Source: Polaromonas sp. UBA4122
GTDB taxonomy: Bacteria; Pseudomonadota; Gammaproteobacteria; Burkholderiales; Burkholderiaceae_C
Direction of reading: 5' to 3'
DNA: 45,448 nt
Assembly: GCA_002381615.1 (NCBI GenBank)
Contig: DFWY01000081.1
Span: 1-45,448, forward strand
The notes beneath the pieces were generated by a model that was not told the DNA's origin, made no database searches, and was given only the letters and a program-made list of their open reading frames with translations. The position numbers and the translations under genes were made by a program. Shown piece by piece: positions 1 to 8,173 of the stretch. How positions within the stretch are numbered: the first letter of the stretch is position 1; each line of letters opens with the position of its first letter.

Positions 1-200
1 ATCCGGGAGGCATCCATATAAGAGCTGTATGGATTAAAAAATCACCATGCAGTGGTTATTAACCCAGTCAACTCAATTATTGAAGGCAGGCTGGTCAGTA
101 TTAGATCGGCGTCAACAATCGACGCGTACAAGGGACAAGTGTGGACCAGACCCAGACGACAGAACAATTTTTGTTGGTGGCCAATCCGGATGGATCAGGC

Positions 201-1010
201 CTAATCAATAAACTCCCTGATCGCCGCCATGAACACGTCGGGCATCTGGAGCTGCGGTACATGGGCGCAGCCTGCGAGAACAACCAGTTTGGCATCAGGC
301 AATCCAGCGCTGAGTTCATACGACATGGGGGGTGGCGTAGCTTCGTCCTGCTCGCCCACCAGTACCAGCGCGGGCACGGTCACCGACTTTAGCTGCGTAC
401 GCAGATCCAGCGAAGCCAGGGCTTCGCACGCGCCGTGGAAGGTCTGAGGATCAACCGAGAGAAAGCGTTTTTTGCGCGCCTCGATCAAATGCGGATTGAG
501 CTGCTGAAACTCGGGCGAGAAAAGCCGTCGCATCGCCACATCAGCAATCGCGGTCAGTCCCTTTTCCCTGGCGGTGGCCGACATGCCTCTGAATGCAGCA
601 CGTCCGGGCTCCGAAAATGCTGCGCCGCAGTCGGCGAGCACAAGCCGCGAGGCAATGCTGGAATGGCGGATCGCGATGAGCAGCGCGATGAAGCCGCCGT
701 AACCATTACCCAGCAGGATGGGCCGTTGCTTGAAGCCAAAACCCTGGATGACCTTGGCGATGTGGTCGGCAATCGTTTCAAGTTGGCCGCCCACAAAATC
801 GGATTCACCGAAACCCGGCAGATCCAGGGCCAGCACCTGATGGCTTCGGGCAAGGATTGGCATGATCAGATCGAAGCTGGTCTGATCGGCCAGCAGCGAG
901 TGAAGCAGCACGATGGGGGTGCCCTGGCCAGCGACTTTGGCGCTCAGTCGTTTGTCGCCCACCGTGAGTTTCACATTCCTGAAATCCATGGTTGTGTTCT
1001 GAGCTGTCAT
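201..1010 (-). CDS. alpha/beta-hydrolase-fold protein lacking the nucleophile serine
   Basis: A 269-residue single-domain alpha/beta hydrolase fold protein of the 3-oxoadipate-enol-lactonase/haloperoxidase-like group. The sequence shows the HSLL oxyanion region near residue 37, the LDLPGFGESD strand-turn typical of the family, the acid in GEQDEATPP and the late histidine in GCAHVPQLQ. At the nucleophile elbow, where G-x-S-x-G is expected, it reads LLGNGYGGF, so serine is replaced by glycine (codon GGT). The elbow codons were checked on the minus strand. It is the last gene of a leftward set behind the GntR regulator and the aldehyde dehydrogenase, 77 bp after the latter. It may be catalytically dead, use another mechanism, or bind rather than hydrolyse its ligand. 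Fold assignment is firm; function is unknown. Confidence 0.85.
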   Translation of the reverse strand: MTAQNTTMDFRNVKLTVGDKRLSAKVAGQGTPIVLLHSLLADQTSFDLIMPILARSHQVLALDLPGFGESDFVGGQLETIADHIAKVIQGFGFKQRPILLGNGYGGFIALLIAIRHSSIASRLVLADCGAAFSEPGRAAFRGMSATAREKGLTAIADVAMRRLFSPEFQQLNPHLIEARKKRFLSVDPQTFHGACEALASLDLRTQLKSVTVPALVLVGEQDEATPPPMSYELSAGLPDAKLVVLAGCAHVPQLQMPDVFMAAIREFID

Positions 1011-1087
1011 TTGGATGGACTCATCGGGTTGTTGTGAATGGGGTCGGCGTTTGAGCCCGCTTGATGTGAGTGTTCCTATGGCTTAGC

Positions 1088-2614
1088 TCAATTCAGGCGC
1101 GGCTGTTTGGCGGTGTCCTTGTACCAGTCGAACGGCGCGTCATCCAGGCGCACCATGACGCTCTTGGTTTCGAAGTGCTGGTCAAACGATTCGGTGCCAC
1201 ATTCGCGGCCGATACCTGAATTTTTGACGCCGCCCCAAGGGGAGGCTGGGTCGAGCCGGTGATGATCGTTAATCCACACGATGCCGCACTTCAACTGTGC
1301 AGCTACGCGGTGTGCACGGGTGATGTCGTTGGTACGAATCGCGCCGGCCAGGCCAAACGGTGAGTCGTTGGCCAGTGCCAGTCCCTCTGCTTCAGTGGAG
1401 AATTTGCTGATCGAGACGAAGGGACCAAACACTTCTTCTTGAAAGATGCGCATGCCTGCCGTCACGTCGGCGAACACGGTTGGTTCGACGAAAAACCCGT
1501 TATTGAGCGCCGGGTCAGTCGGCACCTTGCCACCGGCGACCAGGCGCGCTTTGTCCTCCTCGATGCCGATCCTTACATAGTTCAGCACCCGTTGCTGCTG
1601 GCGCGCTGACACCACCGGCCCCAGCTGTACGGTAGGGTCTTTCGGATTGCCGATACGGATGGTCTGGGCCTTTGCAGCCAGTTTTTCCACGAATTCGTCA
1701 TAAATTTTTTCCTGCACGATTTGGCGGCTGCCGCAGATGCAGGTCTGGCCCGCACCAACGAATGCTCCGAAGGCGGCGTAGTTCACGGCCTGTTCCACAT
1801 CGAAATCATCGAACACCAACACGGGGGTTTTGCCGCCGAGTTCCAAAGTCTGATGCGCGAAGTTGCCGCCGGCCAGCGCGCCGGTGATTCGGCCGGCTTC
1901 CGTGCCGCCTGTCAGCACCCACTTGGCCAGTCTGGGGTGTTCGGCCAAAGCCTTGCCGGTGGTCGGACCTAGGCCGGTAACCACGTTGAACACGCCGGGC
2001 GGCAGTCCGGCCTCGACGAACAGACGAGCCAGGCGCAGCGTGGTCAATGGCGTGTACTCGGATGGCTTGACCACAGTGGTGCAGCCCGATGCCAATGTCG
2101 GAGCCAGGCTCTTAACCATGATCATCAGTGGATGGTTGAACGGCGTGGAGTTGCCAACCACGCCGATGGGGGTGCGAATGGTGTAGTTCAGGTAGTTGCC
2201 ATCGACCGGAATGACCGAGTCGCGCCGCGCTATGGCCAAGCCGGCGTTGTAGCGAAAGAAGTCTGGCAGCCGTGAAATCTGGGCCCGGGTTTCATTGAGT
2301 GAGCGCCCGTTGTTGGCGGTCTCGAGCTGGTACATCTCATCCAGATGGGTTTCAAACACATCGGCCAGCTTGTTGATCAGCCGGGCGCGTGTCCGGTTGG
2401 ACATGCTGCTCCATTCATGGTTGTGGAAGGCGGTATCGGCGCTACGCACGGCGACATCAACATCGTGCACGTTGGCGTGGCTGATCTGTGCCAGCAGCTC
2501 GCCCGTGGCGGGGTTGATCACATCCAGCAGTTCGGTCTGCGAAGCCGGGACTTCGCGTCCATCGATAAACAATCCGTGAATGGGCACCTGATGGGCCTGT
2601 TTGGTGTTCGACAT
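1088..2614 (-). CDS. NAD(P)-dependent aldehyde dehydrogenase family protein
   Basis: A 508-residue aldehyde dehydrogenase, the usual family length. It oxidises an aldehyde to a carboxylic acid with NAD(P)+ in the cytoplasm. Visible motifs are PFNHPL (catalytic Asn), LELGGKTPV (general-base Glu), GAGQTCICGSR (catalytic Cys) and EEVFGPFVSI near the C-terminus. The reading frame is open 60 codons further upstream, but the ATG at 2614 is chosen because an AGGGGG ribosome binding site precedes it and family homology starts just after (HGLFIDGREV). It lies 25 bp behind the GntR gene, so the two are probably co-transcribed. With the divergent transporter this suggests oxidation of an imported compound's aldehyde intermediate. 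The substrate cannot be named from sequence. Confidence 0.93.
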   Translation of the reverse strand: MSNTKQAHQVPIHGLFIDGREVPASQTELLDVINPATGELLAQISHANVHDVDVAVRSADTAFHNHEWSSMSNRTRARLINKLADVFETHLDEMYQLETANNGRSLNETRAQISRLPDFFRYNAGLAIARRDSVIPVDGNYLNYTIRTPIGVVGNSTPFNHPLMIMVKSLAPTLASGCTTVVKPSEYTPLTTLRLARLFVEAGLPPGVFNVVTGLGPTTGKALAEHPRLAKWVLTGGTEAGRITGALAGGNFAHQTLELGGKTPVLVFDDFDVEQAVNYAAFGAFVGAGQTCICGSRQIVQEKIYDEFVEKLAAKAQTIRIGNPKDPTVQLGPVVSARQQQRVLNYVRIGIEEDKARLVAGGKVPTDPALNNGFFVEPTVFADVTAGMRIFQEEVFGPFVSISKFSTEAEGLALANDSPFGLAGAIRTNDITRAHRVAAQLKCGIVWINDHHRLDPASPWGGVKNSGIGRECGTESFDQHFETKSVMVRLDDAPFDWYKDTAKQPRLN

Positions 2615-2639
2615 GAAAAACCCCCTAGAAAGTTGAAAA

Positions 2640-3320
2640 TTAAACCCCAATGACAATTTTTGAAATCGCGTTTCTGACCCGTTTTCCAGCCGCTGCAATG
2701 TGGTGTTCTGCCAGCCGCTGTGCGCGCTTGACGACGCGCGCCTGAAGCGCATCAATGAGCTCGCTGTGCTCCTGTACCAGGGACTGGGGGTCACCTTTAT
2801 TGATGTTGCTCAGGCTAATTTGCACAGCCCGCTCCATCTGGTCGATCAGGTCGATCAGATGGTCCCGCATTCGGATATTCGTGCCCAACTGGGCAAGGCG
2901 ATGATGGAAAGCGCGGTTGTAGACAACGAAGCCGCCATTCCATTCGCTGGGATTGAAATGCCTGAACGCGTTGAGTTCTTCGAGCTGCTCGTCGCTGGCA
3001 TACAGCACGATGCGCTCCATGCAGGCTCGTTCTAGTGCGGCGCGAAGATGAAACATGTCCTGAACATCTTTCAGCGACACAGGAGCCACCCGGTAGCCCT
3101 GCCTGGGAAGGGAGATAACCAGGCCCTCCCGTTCAAGGCGCATCAATGCGTCCCGTACGGGTGATTTGCTCACTTCAAAGCGCGCCGCCAACTCGGCTTC
3201 CCGGATCTCGGTGCCCGGGGCCAATCGGCAACTGATCATGTCGGCGCGCAACTGTTCGTAAACAGTTTCTCGCAAAAGCCGGCTGATGTTCGCTGGTTTA
3301 GAAGCGTCGGTTGATCTCAT
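2640..3320 (-). CDS. GntR-family (FadR/FCD subfamily) transcriptional regulator
   Basis: 226 residues. The N-terminal winged helix-turn-helix (about residues 12-75) has YEQLRADMISCRLAPG followed by SKSPVRDALMRLEREGLV, the classic GntR signature. The C-terminal half is all helical with an FCD-type ligand-binding layout (HLRAALERACME, then AFHHRLAQLG and ALQARVVKRAQRLAEHH). Such proteins usually repress neighbouring catabolic and transport genes until an organic acid is bound. It is the first gene of the leftward set and faces the ABC-transporter operon, with a palindrome in between. No good ribosome binding site is visible before the ATG. A TATTTT hexamer lies only a few bases upstream, so a very short leader or leaderless mRNA is possible. 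Confidence 0.92.
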   Translation of the reverse strand: MRSTDASKPANISRLLRETVYEQLRADMISCRLAPGTEIREAELAARFEVSKSPVRDALMRLEREGLVISLPRQGYRVAPVSLKDVQDMFHLRAALERACMERIVLYASDEQLEELNAFRHFNPSEWNGGFVVYNRAFHHRLAQLGTNIRMRDHLIDLIDQMERAVQISLSNINKGDPQSLVQEHSELIDALQARVVKRAQRLAEHHIAAAGKRVRNAISKIVIGV

Positions 3321-3352
3321 TTAAAAATATTACAGTTAGACTTTTTTTCAAC

Positions 3353-3368
3353 ATCTGATGTATCAGAT
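3353..3368. promoter_or_regulatory. 7-2-7 palindrome, candidate operator of the GntR regulator
   Basis: ATCTGAT-GT-ATCAGAT is a perfect inverted repeat with a 2-bp spacer, located 32 bp upstream of the GntR start and about 160 bp upstream of the transporter start. Dyads of this size in a divergent promoter region are the normal binding sites of GntR/FCD regulators. A further partial dyad, GATA-AGG-TATC, overlaps its right side. The role is inferred from position and symmetry. Confidence 0.55.
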
Positions 3369-3458
3369 AAGGTATCAATTAAACGCAATTCTGGAGCTTA
3401 TTTCCAGTTATTCATTGGTGTATTCCCTTATATTGATGGGATTTTCTACTAAGTCTGT

Positions 3459-3486
3459 TTGACTTTAAGTTAAATCGTAATATATC
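3459..3486 (+). promoter_or_regulatory. candidate sigma-70 promoter of the ABC-transporter operon
   Basis: TTGACT (3459-3464) and TATATC (3481-3486) are separated by 16 bp, in the most A+T-rich stretch of the intergenic region. The predicted start point would give a leader of roughly 40 nt before the binding-protein gene, which has an AAGGAG ribosome binding site. The -10 match is imperfect, so this is tentative. Confidence 0.35.
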
Positions 3487-3530
3487 ATGAGCTTTGAATA
3501 TTTGTCAGATTCAACGACCAAGGAGATGTC

Positions 3531-4778
3531 ATGTCTAAGAGTTTGCTTGTTGTGGCGGCAGCCACTGCCATGTTCGCGACAACTTGTTTTGGTGTGGCCC
3601 ATGCGGCCGAAAAAGATGCAATCCGTATCGGTTTTCTGACCATCAAATCTGGTGCTCTGGCGGCTGGTGGCAAGCAGATGGAGGAAGGCCTGCGTCTGTT
3701 CCTCAAGGAGCGCAACAACATAATTGCGGGCCGCAAGGTGGAGTTGTTTGTCGGGGATACAGCCGGCCAGCCGGCTATTACCAAGACCAAAGCCCAGGAA
3801 TTGGTCGAAAAAGACAAGGTACAGGTGATCATCGGGCCGCTGGCAGCTTTCGAGGCGCTAGCCATTGATGACTACATCCGCAAGACAGAGGTGCCGGTGA
3901 TTTCTCCTTCGGCCGCCGCCGAGGACCTGACCCAGCGCAAACCTAATCCGTGGTTTGTGCGTGCTGTGGGTACTTCTGCTCAGCCCAGCCATGTTCTGGG
4001 CGACTATGCAGCGCGCGAACTGAAGTACAAGCGCATTGCCATCATCGCTGATGATTTTGCCTTCGGCCATGAAATCGTAGCCGGCTTTCAGCGCACGTTC
4101 GAGGAAAACGGCGGTAAGGTTGTGCAAAAGCTTTGGTCACCACTGAACGTGGCCGATTACGGCACCTACATCGGCCAGATCAAGCCCAACGTGGACGCTG
4201 TGTTTGCGGCGTTTGCGGGCGGCAATGGCATCAAGTTTCTCAAGCAGTACGACGAATACGGTTTGAAAGCCAAAATCCCCCTGCTTGGCGCGATGACCAC
4301 CGTGGACGAAGGCATTCTCAAATCCATGGGCGACGAGGCTTTGGGCGTGATTTCCGCTGGCTGGTATGCCGCGTCCATCAATAACCCGGACAACAAGCGC
4401 TTTGTTCAGGCCATGAACCGCGACTACAAGCAAGACCCCGGCTATTACTCCATGGGCGCTTATGGCGCGGCGCTGATGCTAGAGCAGGCGCTCAAGAACG
4501 TGAATGGCAATATCGAGGACAAGGCAGCTTTCATGGCCGCGCTGCGCAACGTGCAAATCAGCAACGATCCGCGTGGCAAGATCAGCCTCGATGCGCTGGG
4601 GAATCCGATCATGGATATCTATGTGCGTAAGGTCGAACGCAAGAACGGCAAGCTCATCAACACCGTGATCAAGACCTACCCGGCTGTCAGCCAATTCTGG
4701 ACCTACAACAAAACGGATTTCTTGACCAATCCGGTTTATTCCCGCGACTATCCGCCGGCCAACAACATCGAGAAATAG
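3531..4778 (+). CDS. periplasmic substrate-binding protein of a LivK-type ABC transporter
   Basis: 415 residues with a Sec signal peptide (positive MSKS, hydrophobic core, cleavage after AHA near residue 25), followed by a type-I periplasmic binding fold (IRIGFLTIKSGALAAGG..., IIGPLAAFEALAI, IAIIADDFAFGHEIV). It captures the solute for the membrane complex encoded next. Although the family is named for branched-chain amino acids, many members bind aromatic acids, amides or other organic acids. The neighbouring aldehyde dehydrogenase and hydrolases favour such a catabolic substrate here. An AAGGAG ribosome binding site sits 8 nt before the ATG. First gene of a five-gene transporter operon. Confidence 0.93.
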   Translation: MSKSLLVVAAATAMFATTCFGVAHAAEKDAIRIGFLTIKSGALAAGGKQMEEGLRLFLKERNNIIAGRKVELFVGDTAGQPAITKTKAQELVEKDKVQVIIGPLAAFEALAIDDYIRKTEVPVISPSAAAEDLTQRKPNPWFVRAVGTSAQPSHVLGDYAARELKYKRIAIIADDFAFGHEIVAGFQRTFEENGGKVVQKLWSPLNVADYGTYIGQIKPNVDAVFAAFAGGNGIKFLKQYDEYGLKAKIPLLGAMTTVDEGILKSMGDEALGVISAGWYAASINNPDNKRFVQAMNRDYKQDPGYYSMGAYGAALMLEQALKNVNGNIEDKAAFMAALRNVQISNDPRGKISLDALGNPIMDIYVRKVERKNGKLINTVIKTYPAVSQFWTYNKTDFLTNPVYSRDYPPANNIEK

Positions 4779-4802
4779 GCCGTCCAGAACAAGGGTACTT
4801 CG

Positions 4803-5663
4803 ATGTCATTCTGGTTCATCCAGAGCCTGAACAGTCTGGCCTTGGGTGGGGTACTCTTCACTCTGGCCGCTGGCTTTTCGCTGATCTTCGGACTTATGCG
4901 TATTGCCAACCTCTCGCATGGCGCTTACTTCATGTTCGGCGCCTATATTGGGTTGAGCGTTTTGGAGAGCGGTCACGGTTTTGGTGTCGCAGTCCTGGCC
5001 GCAGGGCTGGGCGTTGGCATTTTGGGCGGGCTGGTGGAACGTTTGGTCTTGCGCCGACTTGCTGGAAACACCTTGTCGCAGGTGCTGGCAACCTTGGGTG
5101 TTGCCTTTGTGATCGCAGATGGCAGCCTGTGGATATGGGGCGGCGACCCGCGCCCCGTCTCACCGCCCGAATGGCTGGCTGGTGGCGTGCAGATGCTGGG
5201 ACTGACCTTTCCGCTATATCGCCTAGCCGTGGTGTTGTTCAGTTGCGTGATTGCCATCTGTCTATGGCTGCTGCTGGACAAGACCCGACTGGGTGTGATG
5301 ATTCGCGCCAGTGTCGATGACCGGCAAATGGCCCAGGGCATCGGTGTGCCTGCTTCAAGGTTGTTCACTGTTGTGTTTTGCCTGGGCACAGCGCTAGCTG
5401 GCGTTGGCGGCGTAATGGCCGCGCCCATCCTGTCGGTTTATCCGGGACTGGATGCCGACATGCTGCCGCTGGCACTGGTGGTCGTAATCCTGGGCGGCTT
5501 GGGCAGTCTTGCCGGGGCGTTTGTGGGCAGCTTTCTGATCGGCTTTGTCTACAGCTTTGGCCAGGTTCTGTTTCCCGATCTGGCCTACATCATTTTGTTT
5601 CTACCCATGGTCATCATTCTGGCGGTGCGACCCCGTGGCCTGTTCGGGAGAATCACGGCGTGA
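4803..5663 (+). CDS. branched-chain-amino-acid-type ABC transporter permease (LivH type)
   Basis: 286 residues, almost entirely hydrophobic, with about eight predicted membrane segments and the LivH hallmarks SLALGGVLFTLAAGFSLIFG and MRIANLSHGAYFMFGAYIG at the N-terminus. The C-terminal segment ALVVVILGGLGSLAGAFVGS carries the conserved coupling-helix region that contacts the ATPases. It begins 24 bp after the binding-protein gene, and its stop overlaps the next gene (GTGA), so translation is probably coupled. With the LivM-type partner it forms the inner-membrane channel. Confidence 0.93.
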   Translation: MSFWFIQSLNSLALGGVLFTLAAGFSLIFGLMRIANLSHGAYFMFGAYIGLSVLESGHGFGVAVLAAGLGVGILGGLVERLVLRRLAGNTLSQVLATLGVAFVIADGSLWIWGGDPRPVSPPEWLAGGVQMLGLTFPLYRLAVVLFSCVIAICLWLLLDKTRLGVMIRASVDDRQMAQGIGVPASRLFTVVFCLGTALAGVGGVMAAPILSVYPGLDADMLPLALVVVILGGLGSLAGAFVGSFLIGFVYSFGQVLFPDLAYIILFLPMVIILAVRPRGLFGRITA

Positions 5664-6655
5664 AGCGGGTACTGTTGTTGGTGTTGCTGGGCCTGCTTCT
5701 GTGCCTGCCGTGGTGGATCGGCGGGGTGTATTACATCAATCTGGCCAGCCAGATTCTGGTTGCGGCCTTGTTCGCTGTCAGCCTGAACTTGCTGGTGGGT
5801 TATGCCGGGCTGACTTCGCTTGGGCATGCGGGCTACCTGGGCCTGTCGGCTTACGCCAGCGGCTGGCTCATGACAAATCTGGGCTGGGGGCATCTTGCCT
5901 CTGCCACTATGGCGCTCGCCGGCACAACCGCCGTGGCGGCCGTGTTTGGATTGATTGCGCTACGCGCCACAGGCATTAGCTTCTTGATGATCACGCTAGC
6001 CTTGGGCCAGATCTTGTGGGGCATCGCTTACCGCTGGGCAGCGGTTACCGGCGGAGATAACGGAATTTCCGGGTTGACTCGCCCGAGCCCGTTCGGCATG
6101 GATCTTGGCGATGCACGGAATTTTTATTTTTTCGTGCTGGCTGTTTTCCTGCTGGTGTGGTGCTTGGTCGCAATCTGGGTGCGATCCCCGTTTGGTGCCA
6201 GCATTCGGGGTACCAAGGAACAGCCTCGACGGATGAGTGCACTGGGCTATAACGTCTGGCTGATCCGTTGGATCACTTTCACCGTCAGCGGTTTTCTGGG
6301 TGCGGTGGCGGGCCTCATGTACGTCTACTATCACCAGTTCATCAGCCCGCACAGCCTGTCGCTGGCCAATTCGGCCGAAATGCTCTTGATGGTGATTGCT
6401 GGCGGCGCGGGCACGCTCAGCGGCCCGGTGGTCGGTGCTGCCCTTGTGGTGCTGCTCAAAAACGTGGCCAGCGCCTACATTGACCGTTGGGTCATGTTGC
6501 TGGGCTTTGTCTTTATCTTCATCGTGATGTTCGTGCCTGATGGGATCGTAGTGGGTCTGGCGCGGCTTGGCCGAAGGCTGGCACGCTGGCGCCAGCGTTT
6601 GGGCGACAAGAAGCGTGCAGCGCATACCGGCTTACCAGTCGAGGACACCCTGTGA
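5660..6655 (+). CDS. branched-chain-amino-acid-type ABC transporter permease (LivM type)
   Basis: 331 residues. The second membrane subunit, with an N-terminal hydrophobic segment and the LivM signature SLNLLVGYAGLTSLGHAGYLG, plus the coupling region NSAEMLLMVIAGGAGTLSG. The frame is open well upstream, but the GTG at 5660 overlapping the LivH stop (GTGA) is chosen because homology begins there and the upstream part is antisense-like low-complexity sequence in a different frame of livH. Translationally coupled to both neighbours. Confidence 0.9.
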   Translation: MKRVLLLVLLGLLLCLPWWIGGVYYINLASQILVAALFAVSLNLLVGYAGLTSLGHAGYLGLSAYASGWLMTNLGWGHLASATMALAGTTAVAAVFGLIALRATGISFLMITLALGQILWGIAYRWAAVTGGDNGISGLTRPSPFGMDLGDARNFYFFVLAVFLLVWCLVAIWVRSPFGASIRGTKEQPRRMSALGYNVWLIRWITFTVSGFLGAVAGLMYVYYHQFISPHSLSLANSAEMLLMVIAGGAGTLSGPVVGAALVVLLKNVASAYIDRWVMLLGFVFIFIVMFVPDGIVVGLARLGRRLARWRQRLGDKKRAAHTGLPVEDTL

Positions 6656-7395
6656 ACACGCCGATTCTTGAACTGTCAGGCCTGAGCAAATCCTTTGGCG
6701 GACTGCAGGTCACGCGCAGCGTGAACCTGAGCGTGCAGCCGGGCGAGCGCCATTTACTGATCGGCCCTAATGGGGCCGGCAAGACCACGTTGTTCAATCT
6801 GATCGCCGGGGATCTGCCAGCCTGCGCTGGACGCATCACGTTGATGGGCCAGGATGTCACGCAGATATCCACTGCGGCGCGCGCCCAGCGTGGACTGGCG
6901 CGTACTTACCAGATCCTGACCCTGTTCGGGCGTGACACGCTCCTCCACAACATCAAACTCGCACTGATGGGCAAATTGGCCCTGCGCTGGCGGCAGTGGG
7001 GCTCGTTTGAATACGAGAAATCGCTCTCTAGCTGCGCGATGGGCGCGCTGGACGCTGTGGGCTTGGCAAACAAGGCACATCTGCCGCTGGAGCAAACTTC
7101 CTATGGTGAAAAACGCCGGCTGGAGATCGCCATGGCCCTGGCACAGCAGCCCCAGCTTTTGCTGCTCGATGAACCGCTGGCGGGCCTGTCCTCACAGGAG
7201 CGCGAAACCATTACAGCGCTGTTGGCTTCGATCGACAGGAATATCACCATCATCATGATCGAGCACGACATGAAAGCAGCATTGGCCTTTGCCGACAGCA
7301 TCACACTGTTGCACTACGGTGAGGTGATCACGGCCGGGACTCGTCAGGAAGTGGTTGACGACCCGCGCACCCGGGAGATCTATCTTGGCCACTAG
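6652..7395 (+). CDS. ABC transporter ATP-binding protein (LivG type)
   Basis: 247 residues. Walker A is GPNGAGKTT (residues 38-46), the signature region is TSYGEKRRLEIAMAL, Walker B is LLLLDEP followed by LAGLSSQE, and the switch histidine is in IMIEHDM. It starts at GTG 6652 with a 4-bp overlap with the livM-type stop. It energises uptake together with the LivF-type ATPase downstream. The signature loop SYGEKRR is the form usual for LivG rather than the LSGGEQ form of LivF, supporting the subunit assignment. Confidence 0.93.
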   Translation: MNTPILELSGLSKSFGGLQVTRSVNLSVQPGERHLLIGPNGAGKTTLFNLIAGDLPACAGRITLMGQDVTQISTAARAQRGLARTYQILTLFGRDTLLHNIKLALMGKLALRWRQWGSFEYEKSLSSCAMGALDAVGLANKAHLPLEQTSYGEKRRLEIAMALAQQPQLLLLDEPLAGLSSQERETITALLASIDRNITIIMIEHDMKAALAFADSITLLHYGEVITAGTRQEVVDDPRTREIYLGH

Positions 7396-8098
7396 CCTGT
7401 TGTCGCTCGATCGCGTCAATGCCTTTTACGGCGACAGCCATGTGCTGCATGATGTGAGCCTGAATCTGCAGGCGGGCCGACTTCTGGCCCTGCTGGGGCG
7501 CAACGGCGCAGGCAAAACCACCTGCATCAGCTCGATCATCGGTTTTTTGCCATCCCGCTCGGGGAGTATTCGACTCGACGGGGAAGCGATACAAACCTGG
7601 TCGCCCGAAATGATTTGCCGTAGTGGCGTTGGTCTTGTGCCTCAGGGGCGTCGCGTTTTCGGCAGCCTCACCGTGCGCGAGAACCTGGATGTTGCTGCGC
7701 GCAAGGGGGATCGTGTCCAGAGTCACTGGACGCGTGACGGTATTTACGATATTTTTCCACGCCTTAAAGAGCGCCAGAGCCAGCAGGCCAGCAGCCTGTC
7801 GGGCGGGGAACAGCAAATGCTTGCCATCGGCCGCGCGCTGATGACTAATCCCCGGGTGCTCTTGTTGGACGAGCCGTCCGAAGGCCTGGCGCCACAGCTC
7901 GTGCGCGAGGTGGGCCAGATACTCACGATGCTAAAGACGCAGATGTCGATTGTCTTGGTGGAGCAAAACCTCGGTCTGGCATTGAAGGTGGCCGATGACG
8001 TGGCGCTACTCAATACCGGGCGTGTGGTGTTTGCTGGCACACGCGATTTGTTCGAGCAGCAACAAGCCGAACTGCAGAGCCACTTGGGGGTGGAGTAG
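7385..8098 (+). CDS. ABC transporter ATP-binding protein (LivF type)
   Basis: 237 residues, the normal LivF length, if started at TTG 7385 (reads MATSLLSLDRV); GGGAG lies about 8 nt upstream and the start overlaps the livG-type 3' end. A longer frame from TTG 7355 is possible but has no support. Motifs: Walker A GRNGAGKTT, signature SSLSGGEQQMLAIGRAL, Walker B LLLDEPSEGLAP and switch H-loop replaced by the usual LivF form VEQN. This completes the five-subunit importer. The rare TTG start may lower its translation relative to LivG. Confidence 0.9.
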   Translation: MATSLLSLDRVNAFYGDSHVLHDVSLNLQAGRLLALLGRNGAGKTTCISSIIGFLPSRSGSIRLDGEAIQTWSPEMICRSGVGLVPQGRRVFGSLTVRENLDVAARKGDRVQSHWTRDGIYDIFPRLKERQSQQASSLSGGEQQMLAIGRALMTNPRVLLLDEPSEGLAPQLVREVGQILTMLKTQMSIVLVEQNLGLALKVADDVALLNTGRVVFAGTRDLFEQQQAELQSHLGVE

Positions 8099-8173
8099 GC
8101 CGTAAGTGGATAAACCATTGCAGCGCGCCTGTCTGAAGCGGGATCAATCAATCACTCAGCAAAGGAACTGCGC

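Noticed and set aside
12-34. Inverted repeat ATCCATA / TATGGAT near the left edge, followed by A-rich sequence.
   Set aside because: A possible hairpin, but the A run is on the wrong side for a terminator of the leftward hydrolase gene and only 200 bp of context exist.
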